A stretch of 64,000 nt of DNA from Candidatus Manganitrophaceae bacterium (GTDB lineage: Bacteria; Nitrospirota; Nitrospiria; SBBL01; Manganitrophaceae), in assembly GCA_016200325.1 (NCBI GenBank), contig JACQEZ010000008.1, forward strand, positions 62,001 to 126,000. The letters are read 5' to 3'. The notes below the pieces were generated by a model. That model did not search any database, was not told where the DNA came from, and saw only the letters and a program-made list of their open reading frames with translations. Below, one piece after another: positions 1-7,925 of the stretch (positions within the stretch are counted from its first letter, which is position 1; each line of letters starts with the position of its first letter). Made by a program: the position numbers and the translations under genes.

Positions 1-1
1 T

Positions 2-829
2 ACACGGCTCGGCGAGGGGTTTTCGATCAACAAGGCCTTTCTTCCCGCCGCCGTCGAGCGATCGATCGTTGCATTAAAGCGCTTTAGAGCGCTTCTCCAA
101 AAACATCCGGTGGACGATTTGATTATCGTCGGTACCAGTGCCGTCCGGGAAGCACAAAACCGAGAGGCTTTCCTGAAAGAAGTAAAACAGCAGACCGGAT
201 TCGATATCCAAGTCATCTCGGGAGAGGAAGAAGCCCTCTGTACTTTTCTCGGAGTGAACCTCGTCATTCAAAACGAAACGGAGCCGATGCTCGTCATCGA
301 TGTCGGCGGCGGAAGCACCGAGTTCATCGGGGCGGAAGGGGATGCGCCGAACTTCCTCCTCAGCACCGAGCTCGGTGTGGTTCACCTGACCGAGAAGTAT
401 TTAAAATCGGACCCGCCGACCTCGGAAGAGTTAAAAGCGTTACGGCTGGCGATTGACAAGGTCATTAAGCCGATCGGTTATCATTTCCCCCCAAAGGGCC
501 TCTTTGCAGGAACGGCGGGGAGCATCACGACCTTGGCGGCGATCGACCAGAAGATGAAGGAGTACGATCCGGAAAAAGTCAATCGCTACCCGCTCTCACT
601 CGGCGCCATCCAGCGCATTTTTAAGGAGCTCTCCGTGATGCCGCTGGAGCAGCGGCGGAAAACACTCGGCCTCGAGAAGGGGCGGGAAGATATTATCCTC
701 ACCGGAAGTTTGATTTTAATCGCCGTCATGGAGCTTTTCGGATATGATCCTGTGTATGTCAGTGATTATGGTTTGAGAGAAGGGGTATTGATTCATTTAT
801 ATCAAAAGAAATATGACCCTCTCTCATAA
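2..829 (+). CDS. Ppx/GppA phosphatase, 5'-truncated by window
   Basis: Exopolyphosphatase / pppGpp phosphatase family, which removes terminal phosphate from polyphosphate or pppGpp in the cytoplasm. The reading frame is open from base 2 and begins TRLGEGFSINK, a family sequence normally found after about 30-40 residues, so the true start lies left of the window and the GTG at 110 is internal. The glycine-rich VIDVGGGSTEF phosphate-binding motif (about residue 97 of the visible part) and GTAGSITTLAAI (about 170) are intact, and the C-terminus LREGVLIHLY is typical. Ppx and GppA cannot be separated on this sequence. The length matches the short, about 300-residue bacterial form without the C-terminal HD-like domain. 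Confidence 0.9.
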   Translation, partial: TRLGEGFSINKAFLPAAVERSIVALKRFRALLQKHPVDDLIIVGTSAVREAQNREAFLKEVKQQTGFDIQVISGEEEALCTFLGVNLVIQNETEPMLVIDVGGGSTEFIGAEGDAPNFLLSTELGVVHLTEKYLKSDPPTSEELKALRLAIDKVIKPIGYHFPPKGLFAGTAGSITTLAAIDQKMKEYDPEKVNRYPLSLGAIQRIFKELSVMPLEQRRKTLGLEKGREDIILTGSLILIAVMELFGYDPVYVSDYGLREGVLIHLYQKKYDPLS

Positions 830-888
830 ATTGAGAAAACGGCTGCTCGTCCGCCCGACATTCAACGTGATAAGGAGATCAGGCAGAG

Positions 889-1230
889 ATGATTGAGAAG
901 CGGAAGCACATTCGGGTCACGATCAAATCGATCGCTGAAGTGATCTTGCCGGAGGGAGATTTCGATCAGGCTTATGTCGGCGGCATCAGCCGGGGCGGGC
1001 TGGAGATGTATACCGGAAAAGAGATGAAGCGCGAGACCCCCGTAAAAATCACCCTGCATTTCTTGCTTGAAGGACAGGAGGTCACCGAAGCGGTGCAAGG
1101 CGCGGTGAAGTGGAGCGCCTCCTTTAAAAATGCGTTCGTCTCCGGGATTGAATTTTCGAGCGTCCTCTCCGCAGAGGCAAACCCCAATCTCGTCCGATGC
1201 ATCGAGCAGGCGGAATTGTTTTACAAATAA
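889..1230 (+). CDS. PilZ domain protein
   Basis: A 113-residue single-domain PilZ protein, a family that often binds cyclic di-GMP. The N-terminus has the arginine motif RKHIR (residues 5-9). The second motif, usually D/N-x-S-x-x-G, appears as GISRGG, so the acidic or amide first position is replaced by glycine and c-di-GMP affinity is uncertain. No other domain is present, so it probably acts through a partner. The start is set by the GGAGAT Shine-Dalgarno-like sequence about 15 bases upstream. It lies 59 bases after the phosphatase gene and 20 bases before the reductase, in the same direction. Confidence 0.8.
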   Translation: MIEKRKHIRVTIKSIAEVILPEGDFDQAYVGGISRGGLEMYTGKEMKRETPVKITLHFLLEGQEVTEAVQGAVKWSASFKNAFVSGIEFSSVLSAEANPNLVRCIEQAELFYK

Positions 1231-1250
1231 TTTGATTTGTTAGGAGTAGC

Positions 1251-1973
1251 ATGCAACCTCCAAAGTGCAGCGCGGAAGTGACCGACATTCAGATCTTGAC
1301 CCACGATGTGAAGGAAATCAGCCTGAGAATGATCGATCCGCCGCAGTTGGGTTTTACCGCCGGCCAGTATGTCTCGATCGAGGTCACCGAGATCAGGGAT
1401 GGACATCCCCGGCAAAACAATCGGCCCTATTCGATCGCCTCCCCTCCGGAAGAAAAAGAGGTGATTCGACTCTGCGTGAACCTGGTAAAGGGGGGACCCG
1501 GATCGACCCACCTTCATTCCCTTCGGCTCGGCGACAAGCTGAAATTCCTCTATCCGCTCGGTTATTTCACGGTCAACGAGACGGCAACGACCCCGCTCCT
1601 CTTCGTGGCAACCGGCACCGGCATTGCGCCGATTAAATCGATGATCGTTCACCTTCTTCGGAGCGGAAGCCAGCGGCCGATGACCCTCTACTGGGGGGTC
1701 CGAAACGAAGTTGATCTCTATTATCAAGAGGAGCTGACTGCGCTGGCCGGAAAGCATCCTCACTTCAAATTTTTCATGACCCTCTCCCAGCCGAGCGATA
1801 GATGGCAGGGATTGAAGGGACGGGTCACGCATCTCCTGCCCCAGCTGATTCAGACCGTCGATTCTCTCGATGCGTACCTTTGCGGCAACGGGGAGATGAT
1901 CAAGGAAGTCCGCACCCTTCTCCTCGAAAAAGGAATGCCGAAAAAATCGATTCACTACGAAAAATTTTATTAA
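1251..1973 (+). CDS. FAD/NAD(P)-binding oxidoreductase
   Basis: Ferredoxin-NADP+ reductase-type flavoprotein, 240 residues. It has an FAD-binding barrel with RPYSIAS (residues 58-64), then the NAD(P) domain with GTGIAPIKS (122-130) and CGNGEMI starting at C211. No 2Fe-2S domain is fused at either end, so electrons must pass to or from a separate partner that is not encoded next door. The start ATG follows GGAGTAGC. The family includes flavin reductases, phenol-hydroxylase reductases and ferredoxin reductases, and the physiological acceptor cannot be told from sequence. It converges with the tag gene on the other strand. Confidence 0.85.
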   Translation: MQPPKCSAEVTDIQILTHDVKEISLRMIDPPQLGFTAGQYVSIEVTEIRDGHPRQNNRPYSIASPPEEKEVIRLCVNLVKGGPGSTHLHSLRLGDKLKFLYPLGYFTVNETATTPLLFVATGTGIAPIKSMIVHLLRSGSQRPMTLYWGVRNEVDLYYQEELTALAGKHPHFKFFMTLSQPSDRWQGLKGRVTHLLPQLIQTVDSLDAYLCGNGEMIKEVRTLLLEKGMPKKSIHYEKFY

Positions 1974-2031
1974 ACGTCTTCCGAGGCCTCCCTCCCGGAA
2001 ACCGCCTTTTTCTCGTTCCGACGAAATCTGT

Positions 2032-2598
2032 CTAAAGGGGATTGATTTCTCTATACCGAAAGCAGTCGGTCGTGTGATCCTGAACCATTCCGACCGCCTG
2101 CATAAAGGCGTAGCAGATCTTCGTTCCGACGAACTTAAAACCCCGTTTTGCGAGCGTTTGGCTCATCCGATCGGAGAGATCGGACCGGCAGGGGACCTCC
2201 TTGAACGTTTTAGACGCGTTTCGAACCGGGCGTCCCTCGACAAATTGCCATAGGTATCGATCGAGCGATCCGAACTCCTTCTGAACTTCAAGTGTCTTTT
2301 GCGCATTGAGAATCGCGGCGGCCACCTTCAGACGATTTCGAACGATCCCCGGATCATCCAAGAGGCGCTTAATCTTCGCATCGGTATATCGGGCCACCTT
2401 GGCGGGATCGAAATGGTCAAATACTTTTCGATAATTCTCCCTTTTTTCCAGAATGGTCCTCCAACTCAATCCCGCCTGAGCCCCTTCTAAGACCAGAAAT
2501 TCGAAAAGGCGGTCCTCCTCATGCAACGGCACCCCCCATTCTTTATCATGATATTCGATCATCAGGGGGTGCTCTCCCGCCCAGGTGCACCGGATCAT
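2032..2598 (-). CDS. tag: DNA-3-methyladenine glycosylase I
   Basis: Removes 3-methyladenine from alkylated DNA. From the chosen ATG the protein is 188 residues, the usual length. The zinc-snap ligands fall at C4, H17, H175 and C179, the numbering of the E. coli enzyme, and E38 in LEGAQAGLSW sits in the base-binding pocket. An upstream in-frame start would add a proline-rich extension; I rejected it because GAGGAG lies just before this ATG and C4 keeps family numbering. The start overlaps the stop of the upstream gene (TGATG), which suggests translational coupling. Confidence 0.95.
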   Translation of the reverse strand: MIRCTWAGEHPLMIEYHDKEWGVPLHEEDRLFEFLVLEGAQAGLSWRTILEKRENYRKVFDHFDPAKVARYTDAKIKRLLDDPGIVRNRLKVAAAILNAQKTLEVQKEFGSLDRYLWQFVEGRPVRNASKTFKEVPCRSDLSDRMSQTLAKRGFKFVGTKICYAFMQAVGMVQDHTTDCFRYREINPL

Positions 2599-3245
2599 CA
2601 CTGACTCCTCTTTTGGAATGCGTGGAATGGGCGGAATGGGCGGTGCGCCACCGGAATGACCCATTTATTGGCGGTGTGGGTCTCGGAAAAGCGGGCGACT
2701 TTCACAGCGACCCACCCCGCCTCTTTGGCGGCGGCAAAGATCTCACCCTCCTTTATCCCATCCTTGCCTTTCGGTGAGACCACCCAAATCGCCCCTTCGG
2801 GCTTGATCATCTTTAGCAACGGTTTCAGCTTCTTCAGCGCCGACGGCGCTTCAATCCCGAGGAAAACCAGATCGGACCCCTTTGCACACTTTCCTTCAAC
2901 GACCTCTTTGGCCCGTCCCCGCAGCTCCTTAAGGAACGGTTCCGCCCTAATTCCCAAGATCGAGACGATCAAATCAGGCTTAACCCCGAGCTTATCGAGG
3001 AGGCTTTTCGGATTCCGAATCTTTTCCGCCCATTTCTCCGCCTGCGGGCCGAGATGAAAGAGGGCAACCCCATCCGAAAAGATGACCTTTAATCTCTTGC
3101 CGTCGGCCGCAACCGATTGGATCGACTTGAATGAAATCGAAAGCCGAAAATCGCCGCGAAATAAAAGCGCATCGGTCTCCAGCAGCGCCCTCCCCTTTGA
3201 TGTCCGGTCGGAAAAATCGACCGTGCATTGCGCCTCCACTCCCAT
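2598..3245 (-). CDS. DUF3052-like protein
   Basis: A 215-residue cytoplasmic protein with no catalytic motif I can name. The first half (residues 1-75) looks like a small beta-rich domain with alternating hydrophobic strands. The second half carries GAIWVVSPKGKDGI followed by KVARFSETHTANKWVIP, which resembles the DUF3052 family; that family resembles a Rossmann/methyltransferase fold without a clear SAM motif. It starts after AGGGGGAA and is coupled to tag, so a link to alkylation damage is possible but only from context. Confidence 0.6.
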   Translation of the reverse strand: MGVEAQCTVDFSDRTSKGRALLETDALLFRGDFRLSISFKSIQSVAADGKRLKVIFSDGVALFHLGPQAEKWAEKIRNPKSLLDKLGVKPDLIVSILGIRAEPFLKELRGRAKEVVEGKCAKGSDLVFLGIEAPSALKKLKPLLKMIKPEGAIWVVSPKGKDGIKEGEIFAAAKEAGWVAVKVARFSETHTANKWVIPVAHRPFRPFHAFQKRSQ

Positions 3246-3382
3246 CTGTTCCCCCTGCGATCAGATCCGTTTTGGGAAATGTATCAAAACCGGCTTTGGA
3301 AAGCCACCTTGATCTCGGTCGATCCGGCAAAAAAATCGGTGCCGGAGACCCGGCCGCTCGGAGAAGAAAGATCGATTTCATC

Positions 3383-3410
3383 TTGACAATTTGGAGGCAA
3401 ATCGTACATT
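3383..3410 (+). promoter_or_regulatory. sigma70-type promoter
   Basis: TTGACA at 3383-3388, a 16-base spacer and TACATT at 3405-3410. It lies about 70 bases upstream of the unknown gene at 3483 and faces it. The -35 box is a full consensus match. Confidence 0.6.
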
Positions 3411-3444
3411 ATCTAGCGATTCTTCTTCATCTAAATCTAAATTT

Positions 3445-3461
3445 CCCTCTCGCGGAGAGGG
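3445..3461 (+). other. 7-bp hairpin in 5' UTR
   Basis: CCCTCTC-GCG-GAGAGGG, a perfect 7-bp stem with a 3-base loop between the promoter at 3383 and the start codon at 3483. It ends about ten bases before the purine-rich Shine-Dalgarno region, so it could affect translation or mRNA stability. The effect is inferred. Confidence 0.5.
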
Positions 3462-3482
3462 CACGGGGAGAGAGGCGATTCG

Positions 3483-4178
3483 ATGAGCATAACGAGCATT
3501 TATACCAGTCCGGGAAAACAGCTTCAAAAGTGGCGGGAACTCAACGATTGGATCAAGAAACAGTTTGCAAAAGATGCCATTCCGGAGGAGGCCTTTAAGC
3601 AGATCGAGCCGCAACTCAAAGGGCTCACCAGCAAAAGCCGGATTTTCTATGGCTTCGGCGACAACGGCCAAGGGCAGGCCGATCCGTTTCTCACCGGGAA
3701 TATCTTCGCAACTTATTTGACCGGAAAGCACCACCTTGAGCGGTCGCGGTATATCGACTTTTATCCGACACCGCCCGATCCATCGCGCTTTGACTTCTAC
3801 CGTCCCAAGATCAAGATGCGCGACGGCGCCGCACCCCGTCCGAAGGGGTTTTACATCAAGGAGCTCCTGCCGAAAGATTACGAAGAAGGAATCGGAACCA
3901 CCTACAAAGAGCAGTCGCCGAATGAGGTCCGAAAACAATCCCCATGGGGCTTCGGTCCGGAGGGTTTCGAGTTTCTCGCGGTCGAAGAGGTCTATCTCCC
4001 GCTCTTGGCGGAGAAGAAGGTCCCGGTCTATGTCCTCGGCGACTATTCCGTCTCTCCGTATGGAGAAGGAGATTTCTCGAGCACGATGTTTATCGGCGCG
4101 GCCCGCGATAAAGTCGAACTCGGCTGTACCAACTCCCGCGACAACATCGCCAAGTACCGCGCTTCTCATTTTGCCTAA
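3483..4178 (+). CDS. conserved-looking protein of unknown function
   Basis: A 231-residue soluble protein with no signal peptide or membrane segment and no family I recognise. The N-terminus is helical and charged. The centre has aromatic and proline-rich stretches (FYGFGDNGQGQADPF, then YIDFYPTPPDPSRFDFY), and the C-terminal half reads FGPEGFEFLAVEEVYLPLL, VYVLGDYSVSPYG and ends in DNIAKYRASHF. G+C-rich codon use matches its neighbours and supports real coding. It has its own promoter with a consensus TTGACA box, a leader hairpin and a strong hairpin after its stop, so it appears to be a single-gene unit. Confidence 0.7.
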   Translation: MSITSIYTSPGKQLQKWRELNDWIKKQFAKDAIPEEAFKQIEPQLKGLTSKSRIFYGFGDNGQGQADPFLTGNIFATYLTGKHHLERSRYIDFYPTPPDPSRFDFYRPKIKMRDGAAPRPKGFYIKELLPKDYEEGIGTTYKEQSPNEVRKQSPWGFGPEGFEFLAVEEVYLPLLAEKKVPVYVLGDYSVSPYGEGDFSSTMFIGAARDKVELGCTNSRDNIAKYRASHFA

Positions 4179-4188
4179 GACCGTCTTC

Positions 4189-4220
4189 CTGCGGGGCGAG
4201 CCGTCGCGCTCGCCCCGCAG
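4189..4220 (+). terminator. strong hairpin before ilvD
   Basis: Perfect 12-bp stem CTGCGGGGCGAG / CTCGCCCCGCAG with an 8-base loop, starting 10 bases after the stop of the upstream gene. It has no T-run (CGAAAATCC follows), so it may be a partial terminator or a structured leader of ilvD rather than a classical intrinsic terminator. Confidence 0.5.
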
Positions 4221-4240
4221 CGAAAATCCAAAGAACGAGG

Positions 4241-5923
4241 ATGTCCTTCATGGGTTCCAATTTAAAGCACAAAAGCCACATCATTACCGACGGGCCCGAC
4301 CGGGCCGCGGCGCGCTCTTACTTTAAGTCGATCGGCTTCACCGAAGAAGATCTGCGCAAGCCGATCATCGGCGTCGCGAACACCTGGATCGAAGCGATGC
4401 CGTGCAACTTCCATCTTCGGCGGCTCTCGGCGAAAGTGAAAGAGGGGATTCGCGCCGCCGGCGGAACACCGATGGAGTACAACACGATCGCCATCTCCGA
4501 CGGAATCAGCATGGGGACCGAGGCGATGAAGACCTCATTGATCAGCCGCGAGGTGATCGCCGACTCGATCGAGCTTTGCGCCCGCGGCTATCTCTTCGAC
4601 GCGGTCGTCGCCCTCTCCGGCTGCGATAAGACGATTCCGGGAACGGTCATGGCGCTCGCCCGTTTGGATCTTCCCTCCATCATGCTCTATGGGGGATCGA
4701 TCGCTCCGGGCCGTTTTGAAGGGCACGATGTCACGATTCAAGATGTCTTCGAGGGGATCGGCGCCTTTGCAAAGGGAAAGCTGACCGAGCTTCAGATGGC
4801 CGACCTCGAAGACCACGCCTGTCCCGGCGCCGGCGCCTGCGGCGGCCAGTTCACGGCAAATACGATGGCGATGGCGATGGAGATCATGGGGATCTCATTG
4901 GCCGGAAGCGCCGGCGTGCCGGCGGAAGATCCCGAAAAGGATCAGGTCGCTTTCGAAGTGGGACGGCAGGTGGTCGAGGCCCTCAAGCGCGACATCCGGC
5001 CGAGCCAAATCATCACCCGCAAATCGATCGAAAACGCAATCGTGTCGGTGGCGGCCAGCGGCGGCTCGACCAACGCCGTGCTTCATTTTCTCGCCATCGC
5101 GCAAGAGATGAACCTCCCGCTCGATATCGGCGACTTCGACACGCTCAGCGCCAAGACCCCGCTCCTGGCCGATCTCAAGCCGGGGGGGAAATATGTCGCC
5201 ACCGACATGCACCGCGCCGGCGGCATTCGGCTTCTCGCCAAGCGGTTGTTGGACGCCGGGCTGCTCCATGCCGATCAGAAGACGGTCAGCGGAAAGAGCA
5301 TCGGAGAAGAGGCCGCCTCTGCGAAAGAGACCGCCGGACAGGCGGTCATCCGACCTCTGTCCGATCCAATCAAGAAAACCGGTGGGCTCGTCATTTTGAA
5401 GGGAAATCTCGCGCCGGAAGGATGCGTCGTCAAGGTCGCCGGCCACGAGCGGCTGCTCCATCGCGGCCCGGCACGCGTCTTCGACTGTGAGGAAGAGGCC
5501 TTCGCTGCCGTTCAGTCGGGGAGTATCAAACCCGGCGATGTGATCGTGATCCGATACGAGGGACCGAAGGGAGGCCCCGGAATGCGGGAGATGCTCGGCG
5601 TGACCGCCGCATTGATGGGAGCGGGCCTCGGCGACTAGGTGACGCTGATGACCGACGGACGTTTCTCCGGCGCCACCCGGGGATTGATGGCGGGACATGT
5701 CGCCCCGGAGGCGGCGGTCGGCGGACCGATTGCCGCACTGAAGGATGGGGACACGATTACCTTCGACATCAAAGCGCGGCAGCTGAGCGTGGCGCTCTCC
5801 GACGAGGAAATTCAAGCAAGACTGAAAAACTGGAAAGCGCCGGAGCCCCGGTACAAAAGCGGCGTCATGGCAAAGTATGCGCGGCACGTCTCGTCCGCCT
5901 CAGAAGGAGCGGTGACGAGATAA
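4241..5923 (+). pseudogene. ilvD: dihydroxy-acid dehydratase with in-frame TAG
   Basis: Dihydroxy-acid dehydratase of valine, leucine and isoleucine synthesis. The iron-sulfur cysteines C55 (PCNFH), C128 (SGCDKT) and C200 (GAGACGGQF) are present, and the span of 560 codons is normal for the family. Codon 466 is TAG (5636-5638), after GAGLGD and directly before [11 protein letters not shown], which holds the conserved catalytic serine. The same frame then stays open for 94 residues to the natural end (a GTG at 5639 could restart it). A single base change in an otherwise intact gene explains this best: a recent nonsense mutation or a sequence error. If real, the 465-residue product should be inactive. 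TAG ends many normal genes here, so recoding is unlikely. The stop overlaps the start of the next gene by one base. Confidence 0.88.
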
Positions 5924-6879
5924 TGACCGAGCCGATCTCTTTACCTCCTTCCATCTCGAAATCAAAACAGGGACAGACCGAATTTGTCACCGCCGACTTC
6001 GGCCACGTCTATGTCCCGATGGGCGTTCTCTACAAGGGGACCACCGGCCTGCAGGAGATCGAGATTTATACGACCAACACCTTCGGCCGGATCATGTTCC
6101 TCGACGGGAAGATCCAGGTCTCCTACCTTGACGAAGAGCGCTATCATCAATATCTCGTTCAAGGACCGTTGCTCGCCTGCGAGAATCCGAAGAGCATCTA
6201 TGTCATCGGCGGCGGCGACGGCGGCGCGATCGAGGAGGCGGCGAAACATCCGGGGATCGAGCGGATCGTGATGGCGGAGATCGATCAGGTCGTGATCGAC
6301 AAATCGAAAGAATACCTCCCCGATATTTCACGCGGCGCGTTCGACGACCAGCGGCTCGACCTTCGCTGTGTCGATGCGTTGAAAGATCTGCAAGAAGAAA
6401 AGAACCGATACGATGTCATCATCGTCGATTTAACCGAGCCGCACGGTCCTTCGAAGATGCTCTATACCAAAGAGTTCTATCAGCTCCTCGCCTCACGTTT
6501 GACAGAGGGGGGAATGGTCGGCGTCCACACCGATAACTTCGATCTCTTCCCGGAATCGTACGGCACGATCTACAACACGCTGAAATCGGTCTTCGGCGCC
6601 AACATCTTGACCGCCCACGTCGGCATGCCCTGCTTCGGAATGGAGTGGTCCTACCGAATCGTCTCGCCGTATCGGATCAACTTCGAGCGGATCGAGAAAA
6701 ACTTCCGCGCCGCCGTCCAACGCGGGATGCAGCTCGACTCCTTCCACCCCTCCACCTACCTCGCCCAGCCGACGGCACGCGAGCGGGCCGTCATCGAAAA
6801 ATTCAACCGCGTCTCCACCAACGCCGGCCCCTACGACAAGTTCGAGCGGGCGGCGGGCTACATCACTGGAAAAATCTAA
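5923..6879 (+). CDS. speE: spermidine synthase-family aminopropyltransferase
   Basis: 318 residues. Transfers the aminopropyl group of decarboxylated SAM to a diamine. The nucleotide-binding GGGDGG is at residues 97-101 with the acidic EIDQ motif at 119-122. The catalytic loop reads IVDLTEPHGP: the first aspartate (D169) is kept, but the second acidic position, Asp in most spermidine synthases, is Glu (E172). Gatekeeper residues differ enough that the amine acceptor (putrescine, agmatine or a longer polyamine) is open. The start ATG overlaps the ilvD stop (TAATG), so translation is probably coupled to the ilvD 3' end, which matters given the amber codon upstream. Confidence 0.85.
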   Translation: MTEPISLPPSISKSKQGQTEFVTADFGHVYVPMGVLYKGTTGLQEIEIYTTNTFGRIMFLDGKIQVSYLDEERYHQYLVQGPLLACENPKSIYVIGGGDGGAIEEAAKHPGIERIVMAEIDQVVIDKSKEYLPDISRGAFDDQRLDLRCVDALKDLQEEKNRYDVIIVDLTEPHGPSKMLYTKEFYQLLASRLTEGGMVGVHTDNFDLFPESYGTIYNTLKSVFGANILTAHVGMPCFGMEWSYRIVSPYRINFERIEKNFRAAVQRGMQLDSFHPSTYLAQPTARERAVIEKFNRVSTNAGPYDKFERAAGYITGKI

Positions 6880-6892
6880 AGGATAGGAAATC

Positions 6893-7819
6893 ATGGAAAC
6901 GGCGTCGGGCGAATGGTCAGAAAAAGCACCGCTGAGCGCCCCTCGATCTCATCCGGCTGTCGCTGTTTACAAAGACAAGATCTACTCCTTCGGCGGCGGC
7001 GGACCAGCTTTTAAAAGCCTCAACCTCTCCGAAGTCTACGATCCCAAAACCGACCGCTGGTCCTCACTCCGACCGATGCCGACCCTCCGCTCCGGCGCAA
7101 TGGCGGCAACCATCGGCGATGCAATGTACGTGATCGGCGGCGGATTCAAAAAGCCCGACGGAAAATTCAAATTCCTTACCACGGTCGAGACCTACTTTCC
7201 AAAGGAGGATCGATGGGAAACCGGTCCCGACCTTCTTGAGCCGCACGACTATCCCGCTTCCACGATCCTTGACGGAAAGATATATATCATCGGCGGCCAT
7301 CACCCAAACGCCACCGAAGGGGGGCCGCAAACCGACCCGGCATTTTCCTTCTCGGAAAGATGGCAGCCCGGCATGCCCGAATGGGAAGAGGTCGCCCCGA
7401 TGCCGACGCCGCGCTTTGCCGCGTCCGCCGTCGTAATGAATGGAGCGCTCTGGGCGCTCGGCGGCGTCGCCTTCACCCCGCAGGGATTTAACGAATACGA
7501 TCGGATTGAGATCTTCGATCCGAAGACGGGAAAGTGGACGGTCAATTCGCTGAAGCTCCCCTGGGGGTCGGCAGGGCAGGGGGCCTGTGTGGTGAACGGT
7601 CGGCTTTATATCTTCGGCGGTTTTCGAGGAGATGAGGGGATCGGCACTCATGGTGCAGTCTTGGATTTAGCTTCAAAGAAGTGGTCGGAACTTCCTCCGA
7701 TGCCGGAAGCACGTGCCGCGATGGGGGTCGCGATGATTGGTCAGACGATTTATCTCCTCGGCGGCTGGGCAAAGGATCGGTCGGTGATGGGGTCGGTTGT
7801 CGCCTACGAATCTGCCTGA
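6893..7819 (+). CDS. cytoplasmic kelch-repeat protein
   Basis: 308 residues made almost entirely of kelch motifs (hydrophobic run, double glycine, then Y and W at fixed spacing), for example YSFGGGGP, YVIGGGFKK, YIIGGHHP, WALGGVAF, YIFGGFRG and YLLGGWAK. That is six blades of a beta-propeller. There is no signal peptide. The start follows AGGATAGGAAATC, 13 bases after speE, so it is probably in the same transcript. Kelch propellers usually bind proteins or sugars; YjhT-type N-acetylneuraminate epimerases share this fold, but nothing else here supports sialic acid metabolism. Confidence 0.8.
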   Translation: METASGEWSEKAPLSAPRSHPAVAVYKDKIYSFGGGGPAFKSLNLSEVYDPKTDRWSSLRPMPTLRSGAMAATIGDAMYVIGGGFKKPDGKFKFLTTVETYFPKEDRWETGPDLLEPHDYPASTILDGKIYIIGGHHPNATEGGPQTDPAFSFSERWQPGMPEWEEVAPMPTPRFAASAVVMNGALWALGGVAFTPQGFNEYDRIEIFDPKTGKWTVNSLKLPWGSAGQGACVVNGRLYIFGGFRGDEGIGTHGAVLDLASKKWSELPPMPEARAAMGVAMIGQTIYLLGGWAKDRSVMGSVVAYESA

Positions 7820-7925
7820 TTCTTTGATCGATCGGAGAGCCCGATCCCGAAAGTGTATTCAATTCGCCCTAATACCGCTCGACACGGGAGCGTGACCCGA
7901 CGCAGACGATTCGGGGCAAATCGTC

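Noticed and set aside
5636-5638. TAG in ilvD read as pyrrolysine or another recoded residue
   Set aside because: TAG is a normal stop for many genes in the window (for example those ending at 14506, 16019, 17406, 48619, 55184, 56176 and 58096), and ilvD has no known recoded residue at this position.
4895-5887. 330-residue minus-strand open frame spanning the ilvD amber
   Set aside because: Antisense to conserved ilvD codons. It does not explain the amber, and its His/Arg-rich sequence matches nothing I recognise.
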